Positions 47,737-59,127 of a stretch of DNA of 64,000 bases are shown piece after piece. The stretch is from Lineus longissimus (taxonomy: Eukaryota > Nemertea > Pilidiophora > Heteronemertea > Lineidae), in NCBI RefSeq assembly GCF_910592395.1, contig NC_088326.1, forward strand, positions 11,475,001 to 11,539,000, read 5' to 3'. Below the pieces are notes generated by a model. The model had not been told where the DNA came from and made no database searches. It was given only the letters and a program-made list of their open reading frames with translations. Position numbers and translations under genes: made by a program. Each line of letters opens with the position of its first letter. The first letter of the stretch is position 1.

Positions 47737-50700
47737 CCAATTGTAACAAGACGTGGCGTAGCGCAGACCTCGAAGACACCACGGTCAAGCCTCTCACGGT
47801 CAGTCTGACGATCAGGCCGGAGGACCACAGGAAGGCCGTCAAATGCCGCATGAACTTTATCGGCAAGGAAAACGAAATCGTCCAGGTCAAAATCACCAGT
47901 GTCAGAGCGGGTAGCTATGATAAAAGCTTAGGGTAAGTTCTGTTGTCCTTCATAAAAGACTTGAATCATCTCTAATTTGTCCAAACCAAAGATGGGGCCC
48001 TTTGCATAGGTCCCTGTTTCTATAAATAACCTGGCCTCACCATTGGGATCAGTTGCGGTAACTTCGTTTTTGGTCTCATTGGCCAGTACGGTGGACCGCA
48101 CAGGGCGTGACGTCAAACTTGCCCCTGACGCTTGGTGCGTGGCATGTCCCGGGTTGTTGCCCAGACCGAACTGTTGATACAAGTCTAGTAATGCCATCTA
48201 TCCATAAATCTTTATATCAAAAAGCATTTATAGACAGTTGGAAGTCTTTATTGATTCTTAATGCATTATTCTTTTAGGACATGTGTTGGGGGCCACCTGA
48301 AGGTATTCGACGGCTTGAACTTCCACGCGTCCAGCTTCCCGCCAACAGTCCTTTGCGGCTACCACGAGGCGGAGGGCCCCCTGCCACAGCGCATACTGGT
48401 CAAGCGGTTCTCATCCCGAAACTCCTCCAGAGTCGAGTTTTTTGTGTTGGAGGCGAACACCAAGTCGGGTTTTGATATAGAGGTCACTTTTTATAATAAA
48501 CGTGAGTAAAAGGTTATGTCAATAGAGAGCGTGCGCACAATTTACGTCTGCGACTGCGACTTCAAATTCGAATGATTATCAACCTATAGAATGATGTTAT
48601 AGGATTTTTTGCCAAGAGGCCTGTTTTCTTCAATACCATTTTGCTAATTTTGATTACCTTCTCATTCTCAGGCGACAAAAAAGGTCTAAAACAGGTGTAC
48701 GGAAGCTACCCAGTTACGAAAGGCCGAATACCGGACACAAGTAAGTCTTACTCTCGTTCACACAGTCACTCACTCCTGTAACTTGACTTATCTATGTCAA
48801 CTGTGCCACCGCATCCCTCCAGGCAATACGGTCCTTAGCCGTCTCTCACAACTCCAGCGCTCTCTGCATCGTGGGCAAAACAACCATCCACCGAGTCCAG
48901 CATCGTCGTCTTCGTCGTTTGCCTTCATCATTTCCTTGTTGCCACTTCATCTCCATGTTTCGGACCAATTAACACACCAAAAGCAGTTCTTCTGTTCCTA
49001 GGCCGGTTTACGTAACATTCCCTACTGCATGAATTACTTGTAAACACTATGACAAGGGATGGTGCTAATTATCTTTTGACCTCGAGCAACACTTCCTTTA
49101 ATTTTCATCGTATTTTATTTTACAGAGTGTGATTGGAGAATACCAATCAACGACTGCTCGAACGGATGTTTTTTCGTTACCCCTGGTTACCCGGGAATTT
49201 ATCCCCCAAATACAAAATGTCGCTACTATCTGACGAACGTCGTGGGGGAGAGGATCGAGCTGTATATGTCCAGCAGTTTCCGGGTCAAGTTCGATATGAA
49301 AAAAAGGTGAGGAACCGGGTTAAGTCGGGCAAAGGTCCCCGATTGGCTGTGCATAGCTCGATCTAGCTACTGCCCCGATTACAGGCCGATCAGCCAGCTT
49401 GATCAACGGGAACTCCTCGAGGTGAGGTGTCAGGGCGAAATACCTTCAGGGTGAAGTTCGATATGAAAAACAGGTGAGAAGTGAGGCTTAATTAGGCAAA
49501 GATCCCGATTGGCCGATCGTACGTCGATCAAGCTATTTCCCGATTACAAGCCGATCAGTCGGCTTTGTGATAAAATGGGGAACTCCTCGATCGGCCTGTG
49601 ATGTGTAAGAGTGAAGCATCTTGACATTTGATCTTTTTGTCTCATTTTCCAGTAATGACTGCAGCGAAGATTACGTGAAGGTATTCGAAGGCAACTCCAC
49701 AGACAGTCCTCTAATCGGCAAATTCTGCGGCCATGACGGCAAAGTGATGATATCGAAATCGGAATCTCTGCTAGTTGAATTCAACAGCGGCCCTGGTGGA
49801 CCCAAGTGGGACTACAGCGGATTTGAAGCGAGCGTCCAAAAGAGATGGGGAAGTAAGTAAGCATGTCAAAAATCAAATTCTCTTCGTCTGAGATCGGGGG
49901 CGTCGAAAATGACATCATTTGTCCGGCTGTTTGATTTTTTGCATCAAGTAATAAAAAAGCTATTGATGCCAGAAGACAGCCCAGTTCGTCTTCCTAGAAG
50001 AGAAGGGGTTTGACCTTAGGCACCGCGCCATTTCGCCTGAACTTGAAATCCTAAAGCCATAAGAACTCTTTCAAACGAAGTGAATGCAAATTTCAAGGGT
50101 GGGAGTCAGTTTTAGAACAGTCTCCCACCCCCAAAATTGACATTCACTTCATTTCCAAGGAGTTATAGCCAAAATGGTGGCGCCTTTGGTCATCAATCCT
50201 TAACATCCCTTTTGCACTCAGCAGCGGCACTCGGTCAGTCTCTTTGCTTTCATTTCAGTCGCTTCTGGACGAAAGATACCGAACACCGTATGCGACTGGA
50301 CATTCGACGAGCCTAACGATACTAAGGAGGGCACTCTGAACACTGCCGACCACCAACTACCGAGAGGGACAATATGCAACTACAGATTCAGGGCCAACCC
50401 GAACGAACGCATAGAATTTTCAATCGTCATCAAAAAGATGGGGTACGTGTGCATTGTGACAATAGAGACTTTTGGCAAGTTCAAAAGTCTTGCCCGTATT
50501 ACGTATCTGTATCGTTTTTTCGGGCATATCAAAAAATAAAAATTGAGTGCCCATTTACGTGATCAATTATCGAGAAAATAAAGAATTAAAAATTTATAGA
50601 GTTTTGCCCTTTTACAAAAAAATCGAAGTTGCTCAGTTATCATGGCAAGTATGATAATGGGAAAGGTAGAATTTTGTTTGTCTTGGCCTTGCCTTGCACA

Positions 50701-53700
50701 TGGCTGAGGGGTCCATTGTAACTGAGCACCATGCGATTTAAAAAACACATGTCTGTGGAGTTATTATGCGTTGTAATTTTTCTCTAATCTATGTACTGGC
50801 TGCTACATATTACCTGCAGGCTACCACTTTGACCCCCTTTTAGGTGTCCGTTGTCGTAAAAGAAAAATAAACTACTCGGTAGATTGCTCTGGGGTTGATG
50901 AAAAAAGTTACGTTTTATCTCTTCATAGCAAGAATTGCGTAGATTACATCGAAATCGACGACGAGAAAGAAAACGACAAACCAGCTACCAAAATCTGCTG
51001 GGAGGATCTAAAACACCAAGGCAGACGAAACGAGTACAAAATCACCACCCTCGGCCCCAATGCCACCATCAGATACATCCATAATGGCGGCCAAATATCC
51101 AACATTGAACCAATCTTCATTGATTACATTTTCCTGTCAGGTAGGTGACGTCATCAAAGGTCAAGGTCTCAATTCATTCAAAGGTCAGGGTCACTTTGAA
51201 CATTTAGCAGAGGTTTCTTTTTTAAAATCGTCGGTGGTACTTTTAGGAAAGATGTCACGGTTATATTAACCCAGTGGTTTATGGAAGCAGCATAAAAACG
51301 AAATGGTGGATAGTATATCTTTACGTAGGCCTAATTTGCATGCTGGCTATTACGCTTATCATGTTCTATATAGCCTTAGGCGCGTCATTGCATCCTGCTA
51401 CACTAAAGTCTGGTGCGTCTTGTGCCGGTATGGAAGTAGGAAGTGTCCTACTAGAAAAAGTTTCCCGCTATATTGTGTTCTGACGGATTATAGCATATGG
51501 TTCTATAGTGGCCATGTGGTCAATAGCTCAAAGATTGATGCTCATTATAGAATAATTTGTTCCCCGGGCATTCTATCATTGGACATTTCAATCTTCTACA
51601 CCGGCCAAGCTGAAAGGCGCTGCCTTAGCCGGTAGCATGCAAGATTAACGCCTCTAGCGGTGAGGCTCTGTTATGACCTTTGAGGTCATACTCTGGTGAA
51701 TGTTTGCCCACATCACGATGCGCCAACTCTTCCTTGGCAATTTTTCTCAGCTTTGAATTGATGTTACAATTTAAAAAACAAAATAACGACTGCAGCGCCC
51801 CATGTGGCAGAGGTTGCAATGACCAGCTTGATTCCCAATCTTGACGTGACGCAAAATCAATAGAGGCTGACCCCATGCCCCCATACGTCGGCCATTTTAT
51901 TTCTGCAAGTCTGAGCCGCATCACTAGGGACGCTGATCTTAAAACGAGGCAGATTTGGCTACAAAGAGCAGTGCAAGGAGTCTTCATTTTCAAATGCTCG
52001 AAGCATGGTATAGATAATAGACTGGATGTTGTCAGTCTCGTCAATTCTCGCGAGGTTTGATGTATTGTCATCTTGTTGTCTGTACATTACTAGCGCATGC
52101 GTAGTAGATATCAATATGTCCTCTTCTGTAGTAGAAGCTTGCGTATTCGGTAACTATTTAAGATAGAACTTTCTGAACAGATAAAAATTCTGTTTTCGAG
52201 ATGGATGTTTCTGCTCGACAGTACTGTACTTACTCACCAGGATTGATCTTATTCCATGCATGTTAAGTTCGCACTTTGGAGTGTACCCTATAATAATCTC
52301 GCAGTTCGCCGAATCCTTGACGCATAAAAACATTTCCAGGCAATTTTTTATAGTTCTGCGCGCAATATGCACTCACATTGGGCCTCGGTCCCGAATATGA
52401 CAAATATGACGTGGTATTTTAAACATTTTTATTCTTTAGACCCGAGTTATAATGCTAGCGACGCAGTTAAACCAGACAAGGGATACACTAAGTCAGAGCC
52501 AGATGGTAGGTATTCAAGGTCAATGTTAAGGTCAAGGTCACTATGTCAAGGTCACTTTACCAAACACAGGAACTTTTAGAATGCATATTGCTTGTGCTGA
52601 ATCGTAGGCCTGTGTATTCTAAGAGTTCAATAACTGGGGCGATTTTCGCATGCCCAAGGGCCTGAATCGGCATTTATTCAGAAAACTGGACAACGAATTT
52701 TAGCGGGTGTAATATGCATATTACGCAGCAATTTTATGAAGATTTCGATGATGCGTTTTCTGACTTGTTTTGAAAGATCGAAATCGGTTCGTATATAAAA
52801 CAATGTAAATAGGGCTCCGGGCGATTATTTGCTAATCTTTCCGTCTTGTATGAGTCTAATTCGATGAGGCAGTAAACTACGTTGTCTCTTCACCCGACCG
52901 ATAATATACTAACTGCTAAAACCGTTCGCACCGCCGCATTCACTAGCAAATTCGACGCGTTCCAAGGCATGCAGCATGTTTCACCATCACCTATCACGTT
53001 TTTAAAAAAAAATTCAATGTTGTAAAGCTTAGAACCATACTTTCGATGCTATAAACGGCCAACTTTCGTCGCGAATGATCGAGATTCGCAAACATAAATG
53101 TGGCGGTTTTGGGGGGAAAAACGGAAAGAAATGTTGAAATCCCCCCTACGAATCACCCTCTTTCACCAATGTAAGTTCCTGTCTCCACTGCGTTTTTTCC
53201 CGCTGCAGTTGATATGAAAGGTAAAGAAAGCACGCTCATCCCCGCCGCGGGAAACACTCTGGTGGAAACAGGCCTTTACGTTGTCGGTTTCGGGATCTTT
53301 TGAGAATGAAGTCGTCACTCTCCGGAACAAGATCTTTAGTAAATGCTGCAAAGTTTGCCTTTTTTCTGCTTTAGATGTCCATACATATGCAATATCTTTC
53401 ACAACATGTATCAAAAGGTCGGTGGCAACTTTACAAACCAATAATTTGCCGCTGAATTCTGTTGATACTGCCGGTGAAGTCAAAAAGTGTAAAATAACCT
53501 TTTCAAATGATCCCTCACTAGTATTCCCTTTTAGGGATCGTTGCGTCATCTCACGTGGAACATACTACGTTGAGTGGACAATAGCCGGAATTTCATCTCC
53601 GAAACTTGTCATTAATGACTGGGTCTCGTGGCAGACTACACATTGTAGATGTTTCCGCACCTTAGTTACTTTGGCTGTAAATTGTCCCGCTCCCGCTACA

Positions 53701-54334
53701 TTGGAACAGTTTGAGGCCGTCACTTCAGCCTTATCATGGTGCATGTTATAACTATGGCTTCACTCCACTGTCTTCCGCTGAAGCAAAACCAAGCGGAACA
53801 ACTACATCAGTAGTATGCCACATGCATTACCACACTGGGTCAGTGCCTGCTTTTTAATTCTGCACGATGCATGTGAACGGAGCTTGTTTTTGATGTTTCT
53901 TCTGCACAACGTTGTTTGATTTCTTTGTTTTTAGCCAATCAGAACCCTTCAATCATACATATTCGGCGCGGTCATCAGAACTGACCAATACCAAGGGAGT
54001 ATTTTGGTGATATGCAAACAGATGATATTTACATGTACATGTGCCTTTATCGTCAGTGTGTCTGTTCAAAATCAAAATGGTGGTCTACTTTCTCAACGAA
54101 CGTCAATTTCAAACGCCCACGTCCGGTAGACCATCGAGTATCTATAACTTTCGTTTCAAAGGCCCATATTAAAGCATACTTTTTCAAAATGGCGTACCAT
54201 GTTTACAAATATGACGGTGTTGGCGCTAACGGTTTCTTCTGCTCTCGCTTCCAGGCACAGTTGGTGCAGCCGGTATGATTACATTCAACCTCGGCCCCCT
54301 CTTGATCATCACAATACTCGCTGCACTTCTCTAG
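47737..54334 (+). CDS. Three-CUB-domain cell-surface protein, probably GPI-anchored (5' exon missing)
   Basis: CUB domains are extracellular beta-sandwich modules for protein binding. Nine exons join in frame: 47737-47932, 48278-48501, 48672-48740, 49126-49306, 49653-49852, 50259-50442, 50929-51140, 52440-52505, 54255-54334, about 470 residues. CUB1 (visible residues ~1-140) is divergent. CUB2 (~165-290) is classical: FVTPGYPGIYPPNTKCRYYL, DCSEDYVKVFEGNS, IGKFCG, WDYSGFEASV. CUB3 (~300-422) has TVCDWTFDEP, ICNYRF and NCVDYIEIDD. Six Asn-x-Ser/Thr sites fit secretion. The end, GTVGAAGMITFNLGPLLI then ITILAALL and TAG, is a short hydrophobic C-terminus with no cytoplasmic tail, typical of a GPI signal. 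The first exon starts in phase 1, so an N-terminal signal exon lies upstream. The spacing recalls Sol-1/NETO-type CUB proteins, but orthology is not established. Confidence 0.9.
49278..49610. repeat. Tandem duplication of CUB exon end plus donor
   Basis: About 150 bp from within the exon ending at 49306 (TCAAGTTCGATATGAAAAAA, donor GTGAGG, then CCCCGATTGGCTG) recur 167 bp downstream at 49445 (TGAAGTTCGATATGAAAAAC, donor GTGAGA, then TCCCGATTGGCCG). The second copy lies in the intron. Confidence 0.85.
50010..50200. mobile_element. Palindromic MITE in CUB gene intron
   Basis: Arms at about 50056-50105 and 50122-50171 pair (GAAGTGAATGCAAATTTCAA against AAAATTGACATTCACTTC, and GGGTGGGAG against CTCCCACCC). 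Outer sequences GCGCCATTTCGCC and AAAATGGTGGCGCC extend the symmetry. Confidence 0.7.
51625..52071 (-). other. Unassigned 148-codon open frame in CUB gene intron
   Basis: An open frame on the strand opposite the gene, with no domain, splice or promoter support. It may be repeat-derived. Confidence 0.25.
53163..53740 (-). pseudogene. Possible degraded antisense coding segment in CUB gene intron
   Basis: One minus-strand frame stays open for ~190 codons except a single TAG near 53566: before it KVRKHLQCVVCHETQSLM and after it SPAVSTEFSGKLLVCK and KAEKRQTLQHLLKILFRR. The plus strand is also open here (156 codons), so composition could explain it. A dead insertion of a transposon or gene fragment is a possibility; no family is recognised. 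Confidence 0.25.
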
Positions 54335-54852
54335 ACGAAAGCAGCCTAACCGGAAGTTACCTCAGGATGTATATGACGTCATATCCGAAACAGATATCAA
54401 GAAATTTGCGGTTTTTATTGGCAACATCGTGGAGTGTTTCTATTAACATAATTGACAGGACATGACGTAGAAGTAACGCCAATTGATTGTTCTAGATGAC
54501 GATCTACCCTTCATAGAATCACGCATATATGCACACAAAAACAATATCGTTATTTACGAAATATGTTCACTTTTTCACGCAGAGACAAAGACGCATTCAA
54601 AGGAATACCTTTTGAAAGGACCGATTAATTACGAATTATCTATTTACATGCAAGTAGTGATGGGTCTGATGTTCCTACGCACAAAATGGCGGAAGACCCA
54701 TTATTAACAATGGATGCACAAGACGCCAAACGACACGATTGGTTTCGTCTTGACAATCTTAAAAACATATTCAACTGTGTGTATGCAGTGCGTAATCGTG
54801 TTTACAGATTTGCCAAGCTGGCCAAATTTACCAAGGATTCAATGTAAATCTG

Positions 54853-54858
54853 AATAAA
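54853..54858 (+). terminator. Candidate poly(A) signal of the CUB gene
   Basis: AATAAA about 520 bases after the stop codon; first canonical hexamer on this strand downstream. Confidence 0.45.
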
Positions 54859-56769
54859 TGAATTTCTGAGAGAAGTTGTCCGATAAAGACGGCAAAGCCT
54901 GTTTCGTACAGTGTTACTATTCAATAGTGTTTTTCTGTATCGATTATGCATTTCCACACCAAAGGTTGCAGTGTTGTTTTAAAATACCTAGACCATCCCT
55001 ACGCTGGTAGTCATGTGGATGTGTTTTTAGCATCCTTTCCTCAATGCCGGAAATTGATTTGATCACGTGTCACAACACCACACAGAACCGGGCAATACTC
55101 TGTGGTGTTTTGACCGAAATTAACAACATTTCCCGGGAAGATGAACGTAAACATGGCAATGCTAAAAAACTGTGGATTTGATGCATCCTTTTCAATCGGT
55201 ATTCGCTAAAGAACCATAGTACCGTAGGATACAAGTGCGTGTTTACATTGCAGACACTGCTTTGCCATCATCTCGTCAACTCATATTCTGGTGACACGCC
55301 GGGTTACGGGCAACCTAGGGGTTACCAGAATGTGCAGTTTGTGAAAATATTTTGGTGACCTCATCACTTTATCTGAAACCGAGTCAAGCATTGCCTAACA
55401 ATCGCCATTTTGCAACAATCCATGGTGACTTCGGCATTTCTTATATAGCTTGTAAAAGGCGTTTTCATTGGTGAATTTCGGCTTGTAACGCGCGTTTCTA
55501 CTGGTTGACCAGTCTGAGGGGGAACGAGTAATTCTCAGCCTCCAATGGGTGTCCAGGCTTTATTTTCCTCGATATGTAATATACGCTGGTTAACCGAACA
55601 AGGCAAGACTTGGCGACGGTTACCAATAGCGAGGCATGGAGAATGGGTGATTCGCTGAGGGTATAACAGATTCAGCAATACAAGCAAGGCTTCTCTCGAA
55701 ATCCTTTATTCTGATTGGCAATGTCTCTGTAAGTGAGCTTGATAACTGCGTGATTTACCGACTCCACTGAGTCACAGAGATTCGGGCATCTTAGTGAAAT
55801 AGTGAGGTCCGTTCTACCGCACAAGTTACTCTTGTTACTCTTGAAATGTGTTAATAGGAACTGCTCAACTCGCTATTTTCAGACAGGTAACTGAAATAAA
55901 TGAATTGTACAGCCTTTTAAAGTCACTTCATGCACATGGATGGCTAGGAGTCCATGTTCATGAAAAGTGACCCCGTAGAAAGCCCCAATCACGCCATAAC
56001 GGCAGGGAGTACCGGGCAACATTTCTGGCGTTGTTACGTGATTATGGTAAACAAGATGGCCGCGACGGTGTGTAACACATACACTTCTACTGTATGTTCA
56101 AGTACAGGTAGTTTTACTTTGAAACACACGGATTTCACCATGTAATTTTGGCTTCGGGTCATGCTATGATATCCAGGAATTGGGCAATTCTGATAGATAA
56201 TGTAGCACGACTTTTAAAGCCGAAACAGCATGGACGACACCACACCAAATATATCATTGTCATTGGAAAAAGCATACGACTTTAAAGGGGTTCAATATTT
56301 TTCAAAACGACCGGTGCCGTTCTAGAGATAAAGCAGCGAGGACACGTTTTCGGATCTTCAACAACTCAATATACAATACCAGAATCTGGGTATTAGTTGA
56401 TAACGTAATTAGAGGGCAAGATTGTAGCCCCCTTAAGATGGAAAATCCTGTTAACGTGTGACAAGGCGCAAAACGCGCGGCTGGGACGTGATTTTTATCT
56501 TTAAATTGTTACATTTCTATATTTTATTCTAAGTCGTTGTATATATAATATGAAATAAATGTATATTTAGCATTGGAAATCGATGACGCCTGCTAGAATG
56601 GATAATTTCTGACGTCACACAGGTAGCAGTGCCTGGCGGCGAAGGTGTAACTGTAACTAAAGCTTGTGATAGAATGGACAGGTGATGTAACGAGAGCAGA
56701 CGCCCTAAAAATCGCTCTATGACGTGTTTGTAAGGAAAGGGTTACACCATAAATTAGTTTACTGTTTTA
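54859..56769. other. Intergenic region
   Basis: No supported gene. An ATG in AACAAGATGGCCGCG context at 56056 opens 17 codons to a possible donor at 56108; AAGATGGC also matches the YY1-type promoter word, so this could be a promoter region. Confidence 0.3.
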
Positions 56770-57370
56770 TCATTATGTGTGACCCCATGCGTCATGGGAT
56801 GAAAAGCCCAAGACATCAGCGTATGTATACTCGTAGCTAAAACTAGCAACAATTTGCGGTTAAGCTATGATCTGTTACCCCCTTGCTTTACGGCATGAAA
56901 GAGCTCGGGGACTCGTCTTATTACTAAACTAACAACTCTGAATAACATAGCATGATGCATGACCCATATCGTTACGTAGCGGCTAAGTAGCGGCTAAGTC
57001 TACGACACCTTAAGTTGGTTCAGTTTTCAAAGATTGAAATTTAGTTCCAAAATGACTTATTTGTCATATTCATGTGAAAAACTTGACAGATTGTTTATAT
57101 GGGCCTCATTTGTATGAGTAAACAACCTCAGGGCCGGTTGATTTGAGCAGCTGGCAGATAAGATTCTGTCCTACATACAGCGGCAAGGTTAACAACCTTG
57201 ACGTGCCGTAGAATTTAGATCGGCTGCAATTAAAGCATGATGCACGACCCCTTCCGTTACGAAGTGAAGAGCTTTGGGCCTCAGTGTACACTAGTTTGCA
57301 GTTAAAGCATGTGATGTGACACCCTTGCGTTACCGACGAATCACCGCGTATGACGGTACAGAATGACCTT
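56770..57370. repeat. Degenerate ~80-bp tandem repeat
   Basis: A unit of the form GCAGTTAAAGCATGATG, GACCCCTTGCGTTACG, ATGAAGAGCTTTGGG recurs near 56775, 56858, 56940, 57222 and 57299 with many changes and an interruption. Confidence 0.6.
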
Positions 57371-58921
57371 GGGCATGAGGCCTCGATCATTCTCTCCACA
57401 TTGCGTACAGTAGGTCTCAGAATCTAGGTTCAGAAATGTTCTGCTGATAGAACAGAACGATTTCAACATCAATCTCCCAACGAGAGGATAGTTAGCATTT
57501 GCTCCGGTGGGGCAGAGTCAGTAAACGGTGATAATCTATCACTAAGCAACCGTTACCAATGTCGAGACTTGGCGGCTTTAACATATGAGTTTCTCGAAAA
57601 ATGCCTCGTGGTTTGGCATTCCTTACCTTTAATACCCTAGTTAGCCTAAACAAGAAAACCTAATTGCCGTAAAAGAAGAACCAAATTCTCTGTTGCAAAT
57701 ATTGTGAATGGAAACGATACCCTGTTCAGAACTTTACTCCGTTTTCAGACAGTCAAACGTTTCAAAGGTGTTCCCGCGAATGCTTATTGGCTATTTGCCG
57801 CTTGGTGGCGCTGCTCTCTAGATCCGGGTACTTGCTGCGCCTCCTAGCGCCGATGAAAGAAAGCGTGATCACAAAGAAAGTATGCAAGCAAGACGTGTTT
57901 TATTCTTCGGCTGTTTGTTTTTCAAGTGTTATACAATGTATTCGTCTATATTGGTTGTTGTCAATCGTTACATTATAAGATGTATGGAATGTATAATGCG
58001 TACAATGTTTTCAATTTTATATGTATGTTCAACAATAATTATTCTATTATAATCAAAATTATTGTGAATGGTTCATCTCGGCATTTTTCATCTACGATAA
58101 ATACATTTTTTTCCAAAACAAACTAAACTAGTTCTTTTCACTTTGTATCCTTTATGCATGTGTATAAAGCATATATTCGAAAATATTCACGAGTCGCTAG
58201 TAATCATTTACAATATGGCCAGAATACCAGTAAATCCAAAATCATGGGTTTGAGAAGAAAAAGAGTTTGAAAGTTTGAAAGTTCTAAAGTCATCCTGAAA
58301 TTGAGGGTTTTTCACTCATATGTCATTTTGAGAGGCGGAAAAACCACTGTTTAAAAAAAACCATGTTTGTATAATCCCAAAAGATGCGATAGCATTGTGA
58401 ATCCACTTGAATACGATGCAATGTCACAAATACAATGTACATATACCAAAATAACTATTTAATCTACAACTCGTTCTCTGTGAACGGAGTCGTCATTTTG
58501 TGCTGCATGACAAAATAACCTGTGTCATATAGTTCACGAATGGGACTGAGGTCATCTTGACTCGCAGCCCTTAAATTTATGCTCGGAATAGTTAACTGCT
58601 CGGTTGTAGGCGAGTCGCTGACATGTTGCTGGCGGCTTGGTATTTACCAGATCAGTTAATTGGCTAAAACGCACCACGCCATGTGGAACGTTTTCTTGCA
58701 GTCTGTTGACTGTTTCAATTATCAATATTAACATAAAGTATCCGAAACCTATGTACTGTAATATAATTTCAAATACATAATTTCAATACATTAATACTAG
58801 TAGTGTGATGAATAAATCGCCTAATATCGGCACTATTTCGCTACACGACTGCTGCCGCCCTAACCTCGGCCTCCTCCTGCTCCAGGTCTCCTCAGGAGCG
58901 GCCCCGCCCGCTTGCCCTTAA
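57371..58921. other. Intergenic region
   Basis: AT-rich with no supported exon. The likely 3' UTR of the minus-strand gene ending at 59128 extends into its right edge. Confidence 0.35.
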
Positions 58922-59089
58922 AGACCAACGCCGTTCGTTAAAAATTTGAAATTTGTGATTGAATTTGAAATTTTAGAAATTTACAACATTGCCGCTGTGT
59001 GTAGACATACACTAAAAATAGCTACGGCATTGGGTATAACTGCAATTCTATTTTCCTGGTCAACCAGTGATCACAAACGGCGTATCCCT
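58922..59089 (-). mobile_element. TTAA-flanked MITE, copy 7 (inverted, short)
   Basis: TTAA at 58918-58921 precedes AGACCAACGCCGTTCGT; the right end ACAAACGGCGTATCCCT abuts a mutated TTTG. It lies just past the stop of the 59128-63992 gene, so probably in its 3' UTR. Confidence 0.8.
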
Positions 59090-59127
59090 TTTGATAAAAC
59101 TGGAGGCAGGGCCACTGGAGCGTGGAT

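Noticed and set aside
51625-52071. 148-codon minus frame as a gene
   Set aside because: Lies in an intron of the CUB gene without any coding evidence; listed only as an unassigned frame.
56056-56107. Possible first exon (MAATVCNTYTS...)
   Set aside because: Only 17 codons; the ATG context equals a common promoter word and the donor is weak (GTAGTT).
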